The notes: generated from the sequence alone by a model not told the origin. A DNA stretch of 64,000 nucleotides from Advenella mimigardefordensis DPN7 (GCF_000521505.1 NZ_CP003915.1:2914001-2978000); one strand, 5' to 3'; positions 34,308-43,255 are shown, counted from the first letter of the stretch. Numbers and translations are program-made.

Positions 34308-34855
34308 ATTCTTCCTGAATGAGTAAGAGTGACTTCAAATGCTGACCGTGTCGCAATGGACAGCATGGCCTGTTTTGACGGGAGAGAAATTGGCCCCACT
34401 TCCTCGAAGCCGACCCTTCGATTAAGTGCCCTCACCTTTTCATTGCGAATATCAGGCTCAACTATGACCCGTTGCGCGTTGACCACATTAAATAGGTAGT
34501 GCATAACGTGCCGCATCGCATCAAGCGTATAGCCTGACTGATTTGTTGTCGCTGGCGCTACACAAAAATGCATGCCGATATCTCCAGGAACAACCTGGTA
34601 GTGCTTCGCGATTTCATCATTCAGCGGGTTGTAGCACTCAATCACAAAACAGATTTCCCTATTTTTTGTGCCAACCCAGGCCCACTTATGCAAAGATGCC
34701 TGCATCGTTTTATAAAAACTCAGTACTGCTTCGGTCGTCATACCTGCCATGTTCCAATACTGAAAATGCGGCAAATCAAACCATGGGTGAATGACCGGCA
34801 CATCCATTTCAGGTGCCAGTTCTCGTATTTCAAACGTTCCCGGACTCCAAATCAA
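34304..34855 (-). CDS. alcB: AlcB-like siderophore acyltransferase (right copy)
   Basis: A 183-residue GNAT enzyme of the AlcB/IucB/RhbD type, which acylates the N-hydroxylated diamine. It shows FEIRELAPEMDVPVIHPWF, VVPGDIGMHFCVAP, then GYTLDAMRHVMHYLF and NEKVRALNRRVGFEEVG. It starts at a TTG 7 bases after GAGG; the same TTG context is conserved in the left copy, which supports a true UUG start. It overlaps alcC by four bases. In the left operon this domain is fused to the synthetase. Confidence 0.9.
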   Translation of the reverse strand: MIWSPGTFEIRELAPEMDVPVIHPWFDLPHFQYWNMAGMTTEAVLSFYKTMQASLHKWAWVGTKNREICFVIECYNPLNDEIAKHYQVVPGDIGMHFCVAPATTNQSGYTLDAMRHVMHYLFNVVNAQRVIVEPDIRNEKVRALNRRVGFEEVGPISLPSKQAMLSIATRSAFEVTLTHSGRI

Positions 34856-34885
34856 TCTCGTTCCTCTCTTGTTGATATTACCGCT

Positions 34886-36163
34886 CTATGTCGCTACTGG
34901 CTGCTTGATCCGGTCCAGATTCAGCGTCAGTCTATTGACAAGCCAGGTAAGCGCAATTCCCGCCGCTGCGATAAAAAATGCTGCCTGGTGACTGATCAGG
35001 CCCACGATATAGCCGGCGCACCACGAAGATATCAGCACACCCAGATTTTGAAAAAAGTTGGTAATACTGAAATGATGTGCATAATCTTCCTTGCGACTGA
35101 TACTGAACAGACTCACTTCCAGCTTAACCGCCACCTGAAATCGTCCCCAGCCGTACATACAACGTCCGATTACAATCGCTAGGTCGGAAGAAACCGACTG
35201 CAAGCACAGCCCGACCAACAGCAGCAGTAGATTCCAAGTTAAATTCTCATTGCGTCGGGCCATCTTATCGTTCAGGCAACGCTTGACGATTAGAGCGACT
35301 ACCGCAGTCAGTCCCGGTATAGCAAAGATCAAGCCAGCCAATGCTTGATCATTATTCGCCGTAGAGTAAATCCAGTATTCAGAAAAAAAGGGGCGGATCA
35401 GATAGATGCTGAAATCAAAGAGAAACATGATCAGGCTTAATGTCAAAATTCTTTTAAGAAAATGAGAGAAGCCCTTTCTATCGTATGCTTGTAGCTTGGT
35501 AGGCTGCTTAAAGTCTCGTGCCGCAAGTGCGGACGTCGTTGCATCATCGGCAAGCATTACAGCGGCATCCTGAACCGTCTGACCCTTCTTTGCTTTGACG
35601 CCATTTACCTTAATAATGCGGCCCGTTAAATTCAGCCATAAGGTAATACCCATCTGAGCAAAATCGCCTGCTGCCATCATCACCAACGCGGCACTTGCCC
35701 CAATATGCTGCAAAATGTACCCGCCCGATGCTGCCGCAAAAATTCCTGAAATATGCACCACAACTGACAGCAGCGCAATCGTTTGGCTATGATCTTCTCT
35801 GCTGACAATCCGCATCAAATATGGAAACATAAGCAAGTAGCTGCTTTTGAATATGAACATCAGCATGGTCAGTACCCAATACTGCGTCAGCGTTTCCGCC
35901 CAAATAGCAGACAGACAGAGCAGACCAGCAACGCATTGGGTAAAGCCGATGAGTGACATGGGTTCCAACCGTTTTGCCACCCTCACCCAAACCGGTAATG
36001 TACACATGACCGCAATTGAGATAGCCGCAACGTACATGCCTGTATGCACGTGATCGGTATTACCGTAGCGCATATCGAAAAACTGTGGGTAGAATCCAAT
36101 GAGCACAGTATCGCTCATCATGCCCAGCGCGGACATGATGATAATGGCATTGCGAATGTTCAT
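34886..36163 (-). CDS. MFS transporter of the right siderophore operon
   Basis: A 425-residue major facilitator protein, close paralogue of 27154-28449 (both begin with AIIIMSALGMMSDTVLIGFYPQ after a short N-terminus). It has about 12 membrane segments and a longer hydrophilic central loop (about residues 190-230) that differs from the left copy. It overlaps the monooxygenase gene by four bases and ends 30 bases before the acyltransferase. A role in siderophore export, as for AlcS, is inferred from its place in the operon. Confidence 0.88.
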   Translation of the reverse strand: MNIRNAIIIMSALGMMSDTVLIGFYPQFFDMRYGNTDHVHTGMYVAAISIAVMCTLPVWVRVAKRLEPMSLIGFTQCVAGLLCLSAIWAETLTQYWVLTMLMFIFKSSYLLMFPYLMRIVSREDHSQTIALLSVVVHISGIFAAASGGYILQHIGASAALVMMAAGDFAQMGITLWLNLTGRIIKVNGVKAKKGQTVQDAAVMLADDATTSALAARDFKQPTKLQAYDRKGFSHFLKRILTLSLIMFLFDFSIYLIRPFFSEYWIYSTANNDQALAGLIFAIPGLTAVVALIVKRCLNDKMARRNENLTWNLLLLLVGLCLQSVSSDLAIVIGRCMYGWGRFQVAVKLEVSLFSISRKEDYAHHFSITNFFQNLGVLISSWCAGYIVGLISHQAAFFIAAAGIALTWLVNRLTLNLDRIKQPVAT

Positions 36164-37485
36164 TGGTCGATCAGGCGTAAAAACTGATCATTGCCTTCCG
36201 GCGAAAACGCCTGAAACGTCGTATTGCAGTCGACATAATAGACTTCCCGTTGCGCGATTGCATTGATAATACGAGCGTTCCGATAGCAATTCATACCCAA
36301 ATCCGGGTTCGTCACGCCGTGACTTTCCAAACCCGCATTCTGGATAAAGACCTGGTTACCAACCATATCCACTGCATAGTTCTCGTTCTGGCGATAGCGA
36401 CCATCATGCAATCGTAACCGATCGACGATGCCCTGCATGAACGCAGGGATTCGATAATCATACCCTGTTGCGAAAACGACTTCATCAGACATGAAACGAT
36501 ATCGCCCACTCGTCTGGCAATGATCTAGGATCAATTCAGTTTGAGAATCGAGGCGATTACATTGAGTCAACTTCAAATTACTATATAGATAAGTACGAGC
36601 GACTTCCGATTGCGATTTTTGCGCCAACTCATCATAAATTTTCGCAATCAAACTGGCGTTAATGCCTTTAAAGAGACTGCTTTGATACCCTAAGACATCG
36701 CTTTTTATCTCGTTGTCCAATGAGTAGAAATGATTAGCATAATCTGGTGTAAAGAGTTCCAATGCAAATTTTCCTGTCTCCATTTGAAAAAAATGCGAGG
36801 AACGTGTAATCCAGTAGAGCTCGTACATGCAATGATCCATATCACGCAGTAAGTCGTAATAAATCTCCGCTCCGCTTTGGCCACTGCCAATGACCGTTAT
36901 GCGACGCGCCTGTTGCAACCGACTCTTTTTCTCGAGGTACATACTGCTGTGTACGGACTGATATGTTTCGTCGACACAATCAGGCAGACAAGGAGTGCTG
37001 CCCACCCCAACAACCAATCGGCGGGCGCAATAGACATGTTCACATTTCGACAGTAAATCAGTGGCGGTGATGACATAGCACTCACGTTTATTGTCAAATG
37101 TAATCGCAGTCACCTGTCGGCAATAGTGCACATTTTCCAACTGACGAGCAGCCCACCTGCAATACCGGTTATATTCCTGTCGAGTCAGATAGAAATTTTC
37201 ATGGAAATAACACTGATAGATCTTGCCCTGTTGCTTACAATAATTCAAATAACTGAACTTACTGGTCGGATCGACCAGTGTTACCAAATCCGCGATGAAA
37301 TTGGTTTGTAAGGTCGTACCAGGAATCATCATCCCTTCATGCCAGGTGAACTCCGATTTTTGTTCCAGGAAGACAACATCCAATTCCGTTAATGGAGCCA
37401 TCAGGCACGCCAAACTTAAATTGAAGGGGCCGAGGCCCACGCCAAGCACATCGTGGACCCCGCCATTTTTAGCTGTGTATGTCAT
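36160..37485 (-). CDS. alcA: AlcA-like diamine N-monooxygenase (right copy)
   Basis: A 441-residue flavin N-hydroxylase with FAD motif VLGVGLGPFNLSLAC, WHEGMMIPGTTLQTNF, NADPH motif TVIGSGQSGAEIYYDLL and a late FATGYDYRIP. The ATG at 37485 makes its N-terminus the same length as that of the left paralogue, with the FAD motif starting at the same residue. An ATG at 37503 that overlaps the receptor stop is an alternative. It overlaps the MFS gene by four bases. The DNA is visibly richer in A+T than the left copy: 24 G+C of 60 in line 36781-36840 against 32 of 60 in the equivalent line 29041-29100. Confidence 0.92.
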   Translation of the reverse strand: MTYTAKNGGVHDVLGVGLGPFNLSLACLMAPLTELDVVFLEQKSEFTWHEGMMIPGTTLQTNFIADLVTLVDPTSKFSYLNYCKQQGKIYQCYFHENFYLTRQEYNRYCRWAARQLENVHYCRQVTAITFDNKRECYVITATDLLSKCEHVYCARRLVVGVGSTPCLPDCVDETYQSVHSSMYLEKKSRLQQARRITVIGSGQSGAEIYYDLLRDMDHCMYELYWITRSSHFFQMETGKFALELFTPDYANHFYSLDNEIKSDVLGYQSSLFKGINASLIAKIYDELAQKSQSEVARTYLYSNLKLTQCNRLDSQTELILDHCQTSGRYRFMSDEVVFATGYDYRIPAFMQGIVDRLRLHDGRYRQNENYAVDMVGNQVFIQNAGLESHGVTNPDLGMNCYRNARIINAIAQREVYYVDCNTTFQAFSPEGNDQFLRLIDQ

Positions 37486-37502
37486 TTCGTTTCCGCTGGA
37501 CA

Positions 37503-39686
37503 TCAATATTTCAATTGCACATTCATTCCAACGGACCGTGAAGGTGCGTAGTAACTCTGCGCCCACATCAACGAGGTCAGATATTTTTTATTGAAGACGT
37601 TTTTGACATTAGCCCCAATAGTGACGTGCTTGTTGAGTTCATAACTGGCCATCAAGTCAGCAACCGCGTAAGCCTTCTGTTTGGTATAAATATCGACTCC
37701 TGCCGGAGTCTTGCCCTGGAGGCGCCGGATTTCGGATTGCCAACGCACAGCACCGCCCACTTTGAGTCCTGACACAGCAGGTACGGCATAGGTCGCCGCG
37801 ATTGTGAAAGTGCTTTTCGGTACGTACTCACGTACAGCCTTACCTGATTCATCTTTTATAGAGAACAGACGGGAATATCCTGTACTGACCTGCAAACCTG
37901 GCAGAACCTCACCCTGCAACGCCAATTCGAAACCGGCGGAACGTGAGTCCACTGCTTTATAACGACCTAATCCGTCCTTGAATGTGTCATATTCGGCAGT
38001 GTTATTCTGTTCGGCACGGAACAGGGCCACACTACCAGTCAGCCGGCCGTCATCTGACTCGCCTTTCAACCCCAGTTCATAGTTCCTGCCTTCCAGTGCA
38101 GGAACAAGCTGGCCCTGGACGTCGTAACGGAATTGCGGATTGAATATACCTGTATAGCTGGCATAAACCGAGTAATTCCTATTCAAATCATAGATCAACC
38201 CAAGGTAAGGTGAGAGTTTATTACGCCTGAAGTAATGGGGATATTTATATTGGACACCATCACTGGTTGCGCGCGTGTAATTTACACCTGCAATGACTTT
38301 GAAAGCATCAGTGAGATTCAAACGAGTCGCAATAAACGCAGTCGTTTTACGATCTATGAAGTCCGCACCACTAGGCTCTACAGTATAGAAATCCGGACGC
38401 GGAAATTGTCGATTCCAAACAAAGAGCGATGGCAATGGAATATTGGTATCCGCAGCGAGTGAGGTCATGTAATTTTTACTGCGGCTGACATTGATACCGA
38501 ACATTACATCGTGCTCGCGCCCAGCCAACCGGTATTTACCGGTGGTACTAATATCACCAATCCATTGCTTTTCATAACGGTTATATTTGGTCGGCCAGGA
38601 GAGCAAACCCAGACCTGTTACGCGATCGGGTACGCCGTCAACAAAGAAATGCTCGGCATCCTGAGTAATTTTGCGATACATAAGGGTTGCTTTTGTATTC
38701 CAGCCCGCACCCCAATCATGAGCGAGTTCCGCAAAAGTGGTCTGATCTTCCGTATTCCAATAGGCCCAGTCAGGCGCAGTGCTATCCGAGACATCATAAT
38801 AAACGGGGCTGCCGTCTGTATAATGAAGCGGGAGCGCACCCCACATAGCGGATCTTGCTTTATTTTTCTGATACGCGTGGCCTAATGTCAACGTGGTCCG
38901 ATCACCCAGATCTGCATCTACAATGACGCCAAACACTTTTTTGTCAAGACCATAGCGGTCAAGATAGGAATTCCCTTTTTGATATGCAGCAATCAACCGT
39001 CCTCGCACCGATCCGCTACTGTTGAGCGATGTAGTAATATCCGTATCCAGTCGCCGCGTAGCAAATGAACTATATGATAAATTGGCGTTGGCGGAAAACG
39101 CTCGTTTGGGACGCTTGCGAATAAAATTAACAGTGCCGGATGGATTGCCAGTATTAGTCAATAGGCCATTGGCACCTTTTAGCACCTCTACCCGATCATA
39201 GAATGCCATGTCCAAATCGCCCATCTGCTCTTCGGTAGAAAACTGTAACCCGATGCCGTCAACCTGAAAATTGGTCACTTCATAACCGCGAATGTTGTAG
39301 TAATTGCGGTCCGTTTCAACCTGTTGAACAAACATGCCAGGCACTGTCGACAATAATGAGGTTGCGTTGTTGAGCCCAAAATCATCTATCTGGGTACGCG
39401 TCACCACATTAACGGATTGCGGCGTCTCGCGCGGCGATAACGGCAGGCGCGTAGAAGTTGAAGCAACCGGAACACTGTATTGTCCTGTCCCCTCACTCAC
39501 CGCAACGTCCTGGTTTTCCGCAAGGATGGGCGCAAGCTTGGTGATGTTAGGGGCGGTTGATTCTCCCTTTTGTGTCTGGGCCAGAGCGCTGGATGTGACC
39601 GCCAGTGCGCTCAGGATTGAAAGCCGGATGAGTTTGGGTACGAACGTCCTCGGCGAATGACGCAACCCTTTTGAAAAAGCCGTCAT
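37503..39686 (-). CDS. TonB-dependent ferric-siderophore receptor (right operon)
   Basis: A 727-residue outer-membrane receptor, paralogue of 29794-31980. The signal peptide ends near residue 36 (SSALAQ). The plug has LPLSPRETPQSVNVVTRTQI, then YYNIRGYEVTNFQVDGIG, then VEVLKGANGLLTNTGNPSG. The barrel ends in GMNVQLKY, as in the paralogue. The ATG at 39686 is chosen over a TTG at 39713. Its GAGAAG ribosome site lies inside a 12-bp stem (39687-39732) that ends right at the start codon, so translation may be controlled by RNA structure. No strong Fur box like that of the left operon is seen; only an A+T-rich GATAAT-containing stretch lies near 39731-39749. Confidence 0.93.
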   Translation of the reverse strand: MTAFSKGLRHSPRTFVPKLIRLSILSALAVTSSALAQTQKGESTAPNITKLAPILAENQDVAVSEGTGQYSVPVASTSTRLPLSPRETPQSVNVVTRTQIDDFGLNNATSLLSTVPGMFVQQVETDRNYYNIRGYEVTNFQVDGIGLQFSTEEQMGDLDMAFYDRVEVLKGANGLLTNTGNPSGTVNFIRKRPKRAFSANANLSYSSFATRRLDTDITTSLNSSGSVRGRLIAAYQKGNSYLDRYGLDKKVFGVIVDADLGDRTTLTLGHAYQKNKARSAMWGALPLHYTDGSPVYYDVSDSTAPDWAYWNTEDQTTFAELAHDWGAGWNTKATLMYRKITQDAEHFFVDGVPDRVTGLGLLSWPTKYNRYEKQWIGDISTTGKYRLAGREHDVMFGINVSRSKNYMTSLAADTNIPLPSLFVWNRQFPRPDFYTVEPSGADFIDRKTTAFIATRLNLTDAFKVIAGVNYTRATSDGVQYKYPHYFRRNKLSPYLGLIYDLNRNYSVYASYTGIFNPQFRYDVQGQLVPALEGRNYELGLKGESDDGRLTGSVALFRAEQNNTAEYDTFKDGLGRYKAVDSRSAGFELALQGEVLPGLQVSTGYSRLFSIKDESGKAVREYVPKSTFTIAATYAVPAVSGLKVGGAVRWQSEIRRLQGKTPAGVDIYTKQKAYAVADLMASYELNKHVTIGANVKNVFNKKYLTSLMWAQSYYAPSRSVGMNVQLKY

Positions 39687-39732
39687 AATACTTCTCGTCT
39701 TTTTAATGTACAAAATAATAACGAGAAGTATT
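39687..39732 (-). promoter_or_regulatory. Leader hairpin that hides the ribosome site of the right receptor gene
   Basis: Arms AATACTTCTCGT (39687-39698) and ACGAGAAGTATT (39721-39732) are perfectly complementary over 12 bp with a 22-nt loop. On the mRNA the 3' arm carries the GAGAAG Shine-Dalgarno sequence and abuts the AUG. The arrangement would block initiation when folded, as in RNA thermometers and other leader switches. Confidence 0.65.
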
Positions 39733-39796
39733 TTTATTTATTATCTTATGTAAGTCAATGTAACAGCATCGTCAGATGGGTCAAAAATTGTCAAGA

Positions 39797-39821
39797 CGCA
39801 AGGTAAGCAAGCACCCTTGCG
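39797..39821 (-). terminator. Terminator hairpin of the P-type ATPase gene
   Basis: Arms CGCAAGG (39797-39803) and CCTTGCG (39815-39821) lie just after the cadA stop codon. On the minus strand a short T-run (from AAAAA near 39783) follows after about ten bases. Confidence 0.5.
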
Positions 39822-39829
39822 CCTTCAGC

Positions 39830-42196
39830 CTATACCTCGCGCTGTGAAAACCGCAACAGCCTCAAGCCATTGGCAACCACCAGCAGGCTGGCGCCGACAT
39901 CAGCAAAAACCGCGAGCCACATTGAACCCAGTCCCGCCAGAACCAGCACCAGAAACACCACTTTGATACCCAGAGCCAGGCTGATGTTCTGTACCAGCAC
40001 GCGACGGGTGGTGCGTGACAGCTTCAGGAACGCGGGAATTTTAAGCAAATTGTCGTCCATCAGCGCGACGTCTGCCGTTTCAATTGCCGTATCAGAACCC
40101 ATCGCACCCATGGCAAAGCCGATATTGGCCTGTGCGAGTGCGGGTGCATCGTTCATACCATCACCGACCATGCCAACCACGACCTGCCCGTCTTTCTGCA
40201 GCTTCTGCACTAGTTGCTGTTTTTCCTGAGGCAGCAGTTGCGCCTGCGCCTGCGTGACACCACTGGTTTTGGCAACGGCATCAACGACCGATTGATGATC
40301 GCCCGACAACATCACGGTTTTCACACCCAGCTGGTGCAATTGCTCAATGGCCCTGATGCTGCTGTCCTTGATTTTGTCGGCGGCAGTAAACAGCATGCAT
40401 ACGGCGCGCGTGTTCATCAGCAGCACAACACTTTGACCACTGTTTTGCGCAGCAGCGACGCGATCCTTTACCGCGGCGCTCATGACTCCCAGCTCCTGCG
40501 CCCACACCGCGCTGCCCAGGTACCAGCGTTCATCGCCAATCACACCTTGCACGCCCCGCCCTGCCACGGCCACAAAGTCGTCCACGGTCACGGCTGACAA
40601 GGCAGAAGCCTCCGGCGCCTGTGCAATGGCCCGGGAGACGGGATGGTCGGAACGCGTGGCCAGGCTGACCGCAATGCGCTGCAATTGGTCAGCAGAATAT
40701 GCCTGATCCAGAGGTGTCATACCGGTCTGCACGGGCTGACCCTGAGTGATCGTACCGGTCTTGTCCAGCGCCAGCCAGCCCATGCGGTGCCCCTGCTCCA
40801 GATATACACCGCCCTTGATCAGGATCCCCATGCGGGCTGCAGCAGTCAGGCCACTGACCACCGTTACCGGTGTAGAGATAACCAGCGCGCACGGGCAGGC
40901 AATAATCAGTACCACCAGCGCCTGATAGATCCAGCTCAACCAGGCCCCACCGAAAAACAGCGGCGGGATAATGGCAAGCAGCACAGCCAATACCACCACG
41001 GCGGGCGTGTAATAACGCGAGAAGGTGTCAACAAAACGCTGTGTGGGTGCCTTGACCGCCTGCGCCTCTTCAATCTGCGTGATAATGCGGGCCAGTGTGG
41101 TGCTATCGGCCGCTGCGGTCACGTCGATTTCGATTTCCCCCGCTTCATTAACGGTACCCGCAAATACCGTGTCGCCCAGTTCCTTATCGACCGGCACGCT
41201 TTCGCCGGTAATCGGTGCCTGGTTCACCGTGGTAACGCCGCGAACAATACGGCCATCCAGTCCGATACGCTCGCCCGGGGCAATACGTACCCGGCTGCCT
41301 AGTGCAACTTGTGCAACCTCGACCTTCTGCCATTGCCCATCAATCTGTACCGTCACCGTTTCAGGCGCCAGATTCATCAGGCCGGAAACCGCCGCACGTG
41401 TGCGGTCCAGCGATTTTGCCTCGATCCATTCAGACAGCGTAAACAACACCATCACCATGGCCGCTTCAGGCCACTGCCCGATCAGCAAGGCGCAGGTCAC
41501 GGCAATACTCATGAGTGCATTGATATTCAAATCGCCATAACGCAACGCAACCAGACCCTTGCGATAGGTTGCAGTACCAGCGAGAGCCACGGCCGCAACG
41601 GCACAAACAATGGTCAGCCAGACTGGCCCGCTGAACCAGTGCACCAGTTCGGAAGCCAGTGCCAGCACACCACCCAGCCCAAGGTGCCACCAGGCGGGTA
41701 AAATGCCGCCGCCAATATTGGGGGAAACTTCACCTGCCGACTGCGTCTGCTTAGTGTTGCCGGTGTGCCGGTGAGCGGGGTGTGCCTGACCATGGTCGTG
41801 GTCGTGGTCGTGGTCGTGATCGTGATCGTGTTTATGGTGATGATCGTCATGCCCGGCGTGTCCATTACTATCGCCATTACTATCGCCATTACTATCGCCA
41901 TGGCTACGCGCCGTATCATGCGAGTGACTGCAGCAGCCGATTTTCCCGGCTACCCGGGGCGTCGCAGATTTGCCATCATGCAACTCCGGGGTAAAGCCGA
42001 TTTTGCGGATGGCCTGCATCACCTCGTCCAGCACAGCCGGTTCATGTGTTACCGACAGGACACGCGACATGAGGTTGAAACGAAGGCCTGTTACTCCGGG
42101 CTTCTTCTCCAGCGCCTTGCGCAAAAGCCGCTCTTCTGTCGGGCAATCCATTTGTTCGATGCGAATCGCGGTTACACGGGTTTGTTGCTCAAACAT
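39830..42196 (-). CDS. cadA: Zn/Cd/Pb-exporting P-type ATPase
   Basis: A 788-residue heavy-metal efflux pump of the inner membrane. An N-terminal metal-binding domain carries MDCPTEE instead of the usual GMTCxxC. It is followed by a Cys-Cys-His-rich stretch (GCCSHSHD), three SNGD repeats and a His-Asp run (about residues 118-146). The core shows TGES, the IACPCALV ion site, DKTGTITQG phosphorylation, SDHPVSRAI, and GDGMNDAPALAQA. CPC together with the DCPTEE domain is typical of ZntA/CadA pumps. The gene is divergent from a CadR/PbrR-type regulator with a MerR-type operator in between, so it should be induced by Zn, Cd or Pb. Confidence 0.94.
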   Translation of the reverse strand: MFEQQTRVTAIRIEQMDCPTEERLLRKALEKKPGVTGLRFNLMSRVLSVTHEPAVLDEVMQAIRKIGFTPELHDGKSATPRVAGKIGCCSHSHDTARSHGDSNGDSNGDSNGHAGHDDHHHKHDHDHDHDHDHDHGQAHPAHRHTGNTKQTQSAGEVSPNIGGGILPAWWHLGLGGVLALASELVHWFSGPVWLTIVCAVAAVALAGTATYRKGLVALRYGDLNINALMSIAVTCALLIGQWPEAAMVMVLFTLSEWIEAKSLDRTRAAVSGLMNLAPETVTVQIDGQWQKVEVAQVALGSRVRIAPGERIGLDGRIVRGVTTVNQAPITGESVPVDKELGDTVFAGTVNEAGEIEIDVTAAADSTTLARIITQIEEAQAVKAPTQRFVDTFSRYYTPAVVVLAVLLAIIPPLFFGGAWLSWIYQALVVLIIACPCALVISTPVTVVSGLTAAARMGILIKGGVYLEQGHRMGWLALDKTGTITQGQPVQTGMTPLDQAYSADQLQRIAVSLATRSDHPVSRAIAQAPEASALSAVTVDDFVAVAGRGVQGVIGDERWYLGSAVWAQELGVMSAAVKDRVAAAQNSGQSVVLLMNTRAVCMLFTAADKIKDSSIRAIEQLHQLGVKTVMLSGDHQSVVDAVAKTSGVTQAQAQLLPQEKQQLVQKLQKDGQVVVGMVGDGMNDAPALAQANIGFAMGAMGSDTAIETADVALMDDNLLKIPAFLKLSRTTRRVLVQNISLALGIKVVFLVLVLAGLGSMWLAVFADVGASLLVVANGLRLLRFSQREV
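41791..41830 (-). repeat. Hexamer repeats coding for the His-Asp run
   Basis: Units of GTCGTG (four) and ATCGTG (two) are tandem on the plus strand. They encode alternating Asp-His in the ATPase N-terminus. In-frame hexamers can gain or lose His-Asp pairs without shifting the frame. Confidence 0.85.
41862..41901 (-). repeat. 12-bp tandem repeat coding for Gly-Asp-Ser-Asn
   Basis: Three perfect copies of CCATTACTATCG (41862-41897) plus a partial fourth encode GDSNGDSNGDSNG ahead of the His-rich run. The copies are identical at every position including third bases, which points to recent duplication. Confidence 0.9.
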
Positions 42197-42232
42197 ATTT
42201 GTACTCCAATTCAGCGTATAATCAGATTTAAA

Positions 42233-42253
42233 ACCCTAAAGTAACTATAGAGT
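42233..42253 (-). promoter_or_regulatory. MerR-type operator/promoter of cadA
   Basis: The minus strand reads ACTCTATAGTTACTTTAGGGT, the dyad typical of ZntR/CadR/PbrR sites. It overlaps a TTGACT -35 box (42251-42256) and lies in a long spacer before a weak -10 (TTAAAT near 42226-42231), as in MerR-activated promoters. Confidence 0.82.
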
Positions 42254-42284
42254 CAAGCTATTTTGAACAGGACAAGGAAAAAAG

Positions 42285-42716
42285 ATGAAAATCGGAGAAT
42301 TGGCCCGTTTACAAGGATGCACGCCTGAAACGATCCGCTTTTACGAAAAAGCCGGCCTGCTACCCGCACCCGTCAGAACAGAGGGTAATTACCGGCATTA
42401 TGATGAAGAACATGTGCAGCGCCTGCGTTTTATTCGCAACTGCCGGATTCTGGATATGTCGCACGATGAAATCCGCAGCCTGTTGCTGGCACACGATGAA
42501 ACGCCGGATGACTGCCAGCCCGTCAACCAGTCCATAGACGCCCATATAGAACACGTGGAAACGCGCATCCGGGAACTGAGTCAGCTCAAAGCACAACTTG
42601 CCTCGCTGCGACAGCGTTGCTCCGGCCCGCATGACGTTAAAAATTGCGGTATTTTTCAGGAACTGCAGACTGCAGAGATGGATAGCCCACATATACACGG
42701 GCATACCCACCTCTGA
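42285..42716 (+). CDS. cadR: CadR/PbrR-type MerR family regulator
   Basis: A 143-residue metal-sensing activator. The N-terminal winged helix (KIGELARLQGCTPETIRFYE, then GNYRHYDEEHVQRLRFIRNC) is followed by a dimer helix. Metal-ligand candidates are Cys79 in TPDDCQPVN, the C-terminal cysteines in RQRCSGPHDVKNCGIF and a His-rich tail (SPHIHGHTHL). The three cysteine positions and His tail match CadR/PbrR regulators that sense Cd or Pb. An AAGGAAAAAAG ribosome site precedes the ATG. It is divergent from the ATPase and should repress or activate it by twisting the promoter at 42233-42253. Confidence 0.93.
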   Translation: MKIGELARLQGCTPETIRFYEKAGLLPAPVRTEGNYRHYDEEHVQRLRFIRNCRILDMSHDEIRSLLLAHDETPDDCQPVNQSIDAHIEHVETRIRELSQLKAQLASLRQRCSGPHDVKNCGIFQELQTAEMDSPHIHGHTHL

Positions 42717-42797
42717 CCTTCAATTGGCGCTCGGGGCTGGCAGAAAAACACGCCTTGCCGTCAAATGCGTCCGACGGTCACTGATTTTTATGCGTCG

Positions 42798-43085
42798 TCA
42801 AACGCCAGGGACCATCAGAAACTGTGCTTCGGAAAAAGGTTCGCGAATAGCCTTGGCTGCCTGGTATTCCGCAGAATCATAGAACGCTCTGGCGTGTTGT
42901 TCATCAGGAAACTCCACCAGCACGACGCGCTGATCCTCACGTGGCCCTTCCAGCGTGACCGGCGAAGGACAACGCGCCAGAAACCGCCCGCCATGAGCGG
43001 CGACGATGTCGGGAGTAAGCGCGGTATAGGATGCATAGCCTTCGGGATTATTCACTTTTACCCGGACAATCAGATAGTACGACAT
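42798..43085 (-). CDS. DUF1330 family protein
   Basis: A 95-residue cytosolic protein of the DUF1330 type (dimeric alpha-beta barrel fold): MSYYLIVRVKVNNPEGYASY, then AHGGRFLARC, then VVLVEFPDEQHARAFYDSAE followed by YQAAKAIREP. The family is widespread and has no settled function. The start at 43085 is preceded by GAGGAAG; the frame continues 54 codons upstream but the extra part does not look coding. It is convergent with cadR and probably a single gene. Confidence 0.88.
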   Translation of the reverse strand: MSYYLIVRVKVNNPEGYASYTALTPDIVAAHGGRFLARCPSPVTLEGPREDQRVVLVEFPDEQHARAFYDSAEYQAAKAIREPFSEAQFLMVPGV

Positions 43086-43255
43086 CGTAAGTAGCTTCCT
43101 CAAAATAGTGGGACGCGAAACAGCCCACGCTGACAATACTATATCCGGTTTAATCAAGCGTTTTAAGCACGTGCACCCTACTTTCCTTTTTCTGTCGACA
43201 AACAACGCGTCTGCCGGGTGAAGGATTGTATCGTTTACAAGGGCCAAAACGAAGC

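Noticed and set aside
39731..39749. Fur box before the right siderophore receptor
   Set aside because: A GATAAT-like A+T-rich stretch exists, but the match to the boxes at 32014 and 63131 is poor, so it is not listed as a site.
42717..42797. Terminator between cadR and the DUF1330 gene
   Set aside because: Only a weak 5-6-bp repeat (CCGTC/GACGG) without a T-run is present.
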